A stretch of 6,704 nucleotides of DNA, taken from the NCBI GenBank assembly GCA_030640905.1, contig DAOWIM010000239.1, forward strand, positions 1 through 6,704, read 5' to 3'. How positions within the stretch are numbered: the first letter of the stretch is position 1; each line of letters starts with the position of its first letter. Source of the stretch: a bacterium (GTDB lineage Bacteria; Zixibacteria; MSB-5A5; GN15; FEB-12). Below the pieces are notes generated by a model, which was not told where the DNA came from, searched no databases, and saw only the letters and a program-made list of their open reading frames with translations. The position numbers and the translations under genes are program-made. Shown here one piece after another: positions 3,891 through 6,704 of the stretch.

Positions 3891-6374
3891 TTACTTAGCT
3901 GCAAAAGCATCGACAAAGTCGGCCAGGTCGGTCGCAATTTCCGAGGCTTTCTGATACCGTTCATCGGCCTTCTTCGCCAGAGAGCGTCCGACAATATGAT
4001 CGAATAGCAGAGGAATCTGAGGATTGATCGTCGATGGTTTCTCCGGATCGTGGTTCAGGATGGCATAAATCAACGAAGTGATGTTCTCACCCTTGAAGGG
4101 ACGACGGCCCAGAAGCATCTCGTACATGACGACGCCGAGCGAGAACAAGTCAGCTCGTTTGTCAACAGTCTTGCCTTCCAGTTGCTCCGGTGAAATGTAG
4201 TTCGGTGTGCCCATAGCGATACCGGTTTTGGTCATGGAGTTGGAATCAACGCGGGCGATACCGTAGTCCATCACCTTCACCTGGTAATTGGAGAGAACCA
4301 TCAGGTTGGCCGGTTTGATGTCGCGATGAACGATGCCGCGCTCGTGTGCGTAGTCAAGGGCCGAGCATATCTGCATGATCATCTGGGCGATTATCTTGTA
4401 GTTGAACTTGACCTTCTTTTTGATCATGTCCTCAAGGGTGCGACCCTCAAGATACTCCATCGCGATATACTGAAGATGACCTTCGGAACCGACATCATAA
4501 ATCGTCACAATATTCGGATGTGACAGCTTTCCGGCCGCCTGAGCTTCACGGAAGAGACGTTCTTTGAGTTCCTCCATCTCTTCGGGATCATTCACGAAGT
4601 CGAGTCTGATTGTCTTGAGCGCCACCGGTCGGTTGATGGCCGGGTCAACACCCTTGTAAACATGTCCCATCGCTCCCTTGCCCAATGTACCGAGAATCTG
4701 GTATCGACCGAGATTGGTGATGGAGTCGGGGGAAATGATTGGGCCGCTATCAATTTCCGGAACTTCAGAAGGTGTGTCGGCTGCTTCATCGTTGGTATCT
4801 ACGGGCTGATCGCTCCCGGAAGCTGAACTGGTGGGGCTGATAATCTCAGGCTGCGGACCTGTTGGTACATCGGCAAGCGCAGATGTTTTCTCCGGCTCTT
4901 CCTCAAGAGAGATAGCCTGATGGTCCAGGAAGTCTTCTTCAGCCTCAGGCTCGATGGTGGCGGAGGTTTTGTCCAGCTTGTCGGAGGGTTGTTCCAGCGC
5001 GGTTGTTTTTTCATCTTCCGGTCGGTGGTCGGATTCCTTGATTTTTCTGACGGGAACGTCTTCAATATCAAACTCATCAAGCCCTGCAACATTAGCTCTT
5101 GGCAGTTTCTTCTTTTTCTTCTTGGACTCTTCTTCTGGGTTCTCACCGGTAATCAGAGAGGATTCCAACAGCGGCGCGGCGATTATGAACAGAGCCAACT
5201 CCAGGGCAACATACGCCGACTGAGCCAGCATGCCGAGCGAACTGACCATGAAGTAGTTGACGTTGGCTAGAATTATAAAGCCACAGAATAGAATGATAAA
5301 TCGGTACAACGAAGAGACCTGCGGCAGGAAATAGGCACAGAGACCACCAATGGCAAAGAGCACCAACAGAACCAGGGCCTTCTGGTTTTCGCTGGGTAGC
5401 ACGATGTTCCTGTTGATGAAGTTCTCGACAAGGGAAGCGGTGATTACATAGTTCGGAATCTGATCCAACGCCGGCGTGTTGATATATTCAGTATAGGAGG
5501 GATCGTCAATACATATGATGACGGCCTTGTTGTTCAGGACGGAGTAGTTGAAACCATCTCCGAGTAGTTGAGCGGCGGAGTACGATACAAAAGCATGTTC
5601 GCGCGGGAAATTGATATAGTACTCGCTACGATCATTGACAGGTATGTCAACCAGACCGCCTAAGTCTATTTTCTCATTTTCAATGACGTTGATCTGATCG
5701 GTTGAAATTCCGAGATAGACCGCAGCGGTAAGCAGAGACATCGATGGGTAATAGTACCCCTCGTAGTTCATTGCCAGAGGCTGACGCCTCAGCAGACGGT
5801 CGTTATCAGGTTTGCGGTATTCAAAAGCCAGATATGGCTCACTATCCAGAATTCTCTCGGCAGGCATGAAGACCTTGCGGACCTGAAGCGTCGAAGTCTC
5901 GTTGATCAAGCCAAGCGGATTGCTAACTGTAATCGAGTTATTGAACAGGTGATCGGGGTTATTTGTTTTCCCGCTACGGAAACTCGCCAGAGCGATATCG
6001 TACGGTAGGATGACATTATCGATCCATCCCAGTTGCTCGGCAATCACGGCCGTATGACCGGCAGAATCCTGGCTGGCGTCCTCAACCAGTTGGAAAGTGA
6101 CAGCAATTGCCCCGGGATCACCCCCGGCCGTTGCCGCCAGCAGATCAGCGATGAGGTCATAATTCCATGGCCACGGACCAAACTCATCAAAGGCCTGACC
6201 GTCGATCTTGACAAGAACAACGTTCTGCCGGGTACCTTCCGGGGAGGTCGCCTGGCAGAGGAAATCGTCGACCGATTGCTGCAGGGCCGACATCGGGCCG
6301 AACCCATTGAGATACAGAGTGACGACCAAAATTGTTATCATCAAGAAGAGTATGTAGGACGCGTATTTGGTCAT
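3891..6374 (-). CDS. Transmembrane Ser/Thr protein kinase with CHASE2 sensor domain
   Basis: The 827-residue receptor kinase has these parts in order. A membrane anchor spans 7-24. An extracytoplasmic CHASE2 sensor spans about 35-318, with FGPWPW at 65-70, YYPSMSLL at 208-215 and NNKAVIICID at 281-290. Three membrane helices (about 333-350, 356-374, 385-404) precede a lysine run (418-423) that marks the cytoplasmic side. An acidic, Pro/Ser/Thr-rich linker spans about 411-554, and a Hanks-type kinase domain spans 557-827. Kinase residues present are the Gly-rich loop GKGAMG (565-570), Lys587 of VALK, Glu610, HRDIKPAN (683-690), Asp703 in DYG, GTPNYISPE (722-730), Asp742 and Arg806. All essential residues are kept, so it should be active. 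It presumably senses an unknown extracellular or periplasmic ligand and phosphorylates cytoplasmic targets. The kinase domain is C-terminal to the sensor. ATAAGG (6390-6385) serves as a ribosome site. The gene follows the phosphoesterase gene by 12 bases. Confidence 0.95.
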   Translation of the reverse strand: MTKYASYILFLMITILVVTLYLNGFGPMSALQQSVDDFLCQATSPEGTRQNVVLVKIDGQAFDEFGPWPWNYDLIADLLAATAGGDPGAIAVTFQLVEDASQDSAGHTAVIAEQLGWIDNVILPYDIALASFRSGKTNNPDHLFNNSITVSNPLGLINETSTLQVRKVFMPAERILDSEPYLAFEYRKPDNDRLLRRQPLAMNYEGYYYPSMSLLTAAVYLGISTDQINVIENEKIDLGGLVDIPVNDRSEYYINFPREHAFVSYSAAQLLGDGFNYSVLNNKAVIICIDDPSYTEYINTPALDQIPNYVITASLVENFINRNIVLPSENQKALVLLVLFAIGGLCAYFLPQVSSLYRFIILFCGFIILANVNYFMVSSLGMLAQSAYVALELALFIIAAPLLESSLITGENPEEESKKKKKKLPRANVAGLDEFDIEDVPVRKIKESDHRPEDEKTTALEQPSDKLDKTSATIEPEAEEDFLDHQAISLEEEPEKTSALADVPTGPQPEIISPTSSASGSDQPVDTNDEAADTPSEVPEIDSGPIISPDSITNLGRYQILGTLGKGAMGHVYKGVDPAINRPVALKTIRLDFVNDPEEMEELKERLFREAQAAGKLSHPNIVTIYDVGSEGHLQYIAMEYLEGRTLEDMIKKKVKFNYKIIAQMIMQICSALDYAHERGIVHRDIKPANLMVLSNYQVKVMDYGIARVDSNSMTKTGIAMGTPNYISPEQLEGKTVDKRADLFSLGVVMYEMLLGRRPFKGENITSLIYAILNHDPEKPSTINPQIPLLFDHIVGRSLAKKADERYQKASEIATDLADFVDAFAAK

Positions 6375-6384
6375 AGGAGCTTAA

Positions 6385-6390
6385 CCTTAT
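6385..6390 (-). promoter_or_regulatory. Ribosome binding site for the kinase gene, overlapping the upstream stop codon
   Basis: On the reverse strand ATAAGG lies 10 bases before the kinase ATG (6374-6372). It contains the TAA stop (6389-6387) of the phosphoesterase gene. The short gap and the overlap suggest that ribosomes finishing the first gene feed the second, so the two are probably cotranscribed and translationally linked. No promoter is visible between them. Confidence 0.55.
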
Positions 6391-6704
6391 TTTCCAAGGG
6401 ATAACCGTTCTATTAACATTGTGGGAAGTTGTGCTTGTTTCATTCTTTCCTGCACGGAACTGATATCATAATCTACTCGACGATACTCAACGTCATACTC
6501 CTCGGTGTCATAGATGATATAGCATGCCCGGGGGTCATCGTCGCGTGGCTGACCAACCGAACCGGCGTTTATCAGGTATCGAGTCTCTGAATCTGGCAGG
6601 AAATCGTGACCGACTTTCTGACGGATACCATCGGCCCCGCCATCGGTGAAGATCATCGGCTGGTGGGAGTGGCCCAAGAAGCATATCTGCCCCTTTAGAG
6701 CGCC
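6387..6704 (-). CDS. Metallophosphoesterase, YfcE-like family, C-terminal part (5' end outside window)
   Basis: The frame is open to the window edge, giving 105 visible C-terminal residues of a longer protein. It matches the second half of the calcineurin-like Metallophos_2 group (YfcE/MJ0936-like phosphodiesterases). It has the metal-binding FLGHSHQP segment (the GHxH motif supplies two metal-ligand His), then INAGSVGQPRDDDPRACYIIYD, a nearly universal signature of this group, and a closing VEYRRVDYDI strand. The N-terminal metal ligands (DxH, GD, GNHD) lie outside the window. Such enzymes are cytoplasmic, bind two divalent metals, often Mn, and hydrolyse phosphodiesters or phosphomonoesters in vitro. 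Physiological substrates are mostly unknown. The gene ends 12 bases before the kinase start in the same direction. The apparent TTG start at 6677 is an internal Leu codon in the FLGHSH motif. Confidence 0.9.
   Translation of the reverse strand, partial: GALKGQICFLGHSHQPMIFTDGGADGIRQKVGHDFLPDSETRYLINAGSVGQPRDDDPRACYIIYDTEEYDVEYRRVDYDISSVQERMKQAQLPTMLIERLSLGK

Noticed and set aside
5104..5126. T-rich tract in the kinase gene that might be a slippery or frameshift site
   Set aside because: On the coding strand it reads as a run of Lys codons in the correct frame (mixed AAG/AAA) right after the last membrane helix, and the protein stays in frame to the end.
4799..5270. Open frames of about 115 codons on both strands in the kinase linker region
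   Set aside because: They are shadows created by the low-complexity, charged linker of the kinase; the main frame is uninterrupted and conserved on both sides.
6033..6404. Open frame of 123 codons on the forward strand opposite the kinase N-terminus
   Set aside because: It runs through the well-supported CHASE2 coding region and across the phosphoesterase-kinase junction, with no known motif.
6387..6677. Short 96-residue protein starting at TTG 6677
   Set aside because: The TTG is the Leu within FLGHSH and the frame continues to the window edge; it is the tail of a longer phosphoesterase.
1..6704. tRNA, rRNA, riboswitch, CRISPR array, insertion sequence or phage genes
   Set aside because: Coding genes fill nearly all of the window, and I saw no repeats with spacers, terminal inverted repeats, transposase or integrase motifs, or structured leader of notable size.

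Overview
The window holds a compact, conserved chromosomal stretch with no sign of mobile DNA, phage, CRISPR or RNA genes. Base composition looks near 50% GC. Gene spacing is very tight, and two blocks of genes converge on a hairpin near position 3840. Several features point to a free-living bacterium that makes phosphatidylethanolamine: a three-part (PurS/PurQ/separate PurL) purine enzyme, a short-type phosphatidylserine decarboxylase, a DUF4321 membrane protein, TatA, and a eukaryotic-type Ser/Thr kinase with a CHASE2 sensor. It could belong to an FCB-like or candidate-phylum lineage such as Zixibacteria, but that placement is a guess from gene content and was not tested.

Forward block (1-3776): the 3' end of purB (adenylosuccinate lyase), a short-type phosphatidylserine decarboxylase (psd), phosphatidylserine synthase (pssA), purS, purQ, a small DUF4321 membrane protein, tatA, and a soluble protein of unknown function. 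From purB to the DUF4321 gene every junction overlaps (4, 35, 14, 1 and 4 bases), so these genes are very probably one translationally coupled operon. The two-step route from CDP-diacylglycerol to phosphatidylethanolamine sits inside a purine biosynthesis operon. tatA follows after 27 bases with its own strong ribosome binding site.

Intergenic region (3777-3890): a near-perfect GC-rich hairpin between the converging blocks, probably a shared terminator.

Reverse block (6704-3891): the 3' part of a YfcE-like metallophosphoesterase gene, followed 12 bases later by a large gene for a transmembrane receptor kinase. The kinase has an N-terminal membrane anchor, an extracytoplasmic CHASE2 sensor, three membrane helices, an acidic linker of about 140 residues with three repeated [DE]KT[TS]A motifs, and a C-terminal Ser/Thr kinase domain. 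The kinase is the most interesting element. Its linker motifs and its T-x-T activation loop suggest phospho-dependent docking of partners, and the adjacent phosphoesterase is a possible functional partner. I did not find a clear new defence or mobile system here.
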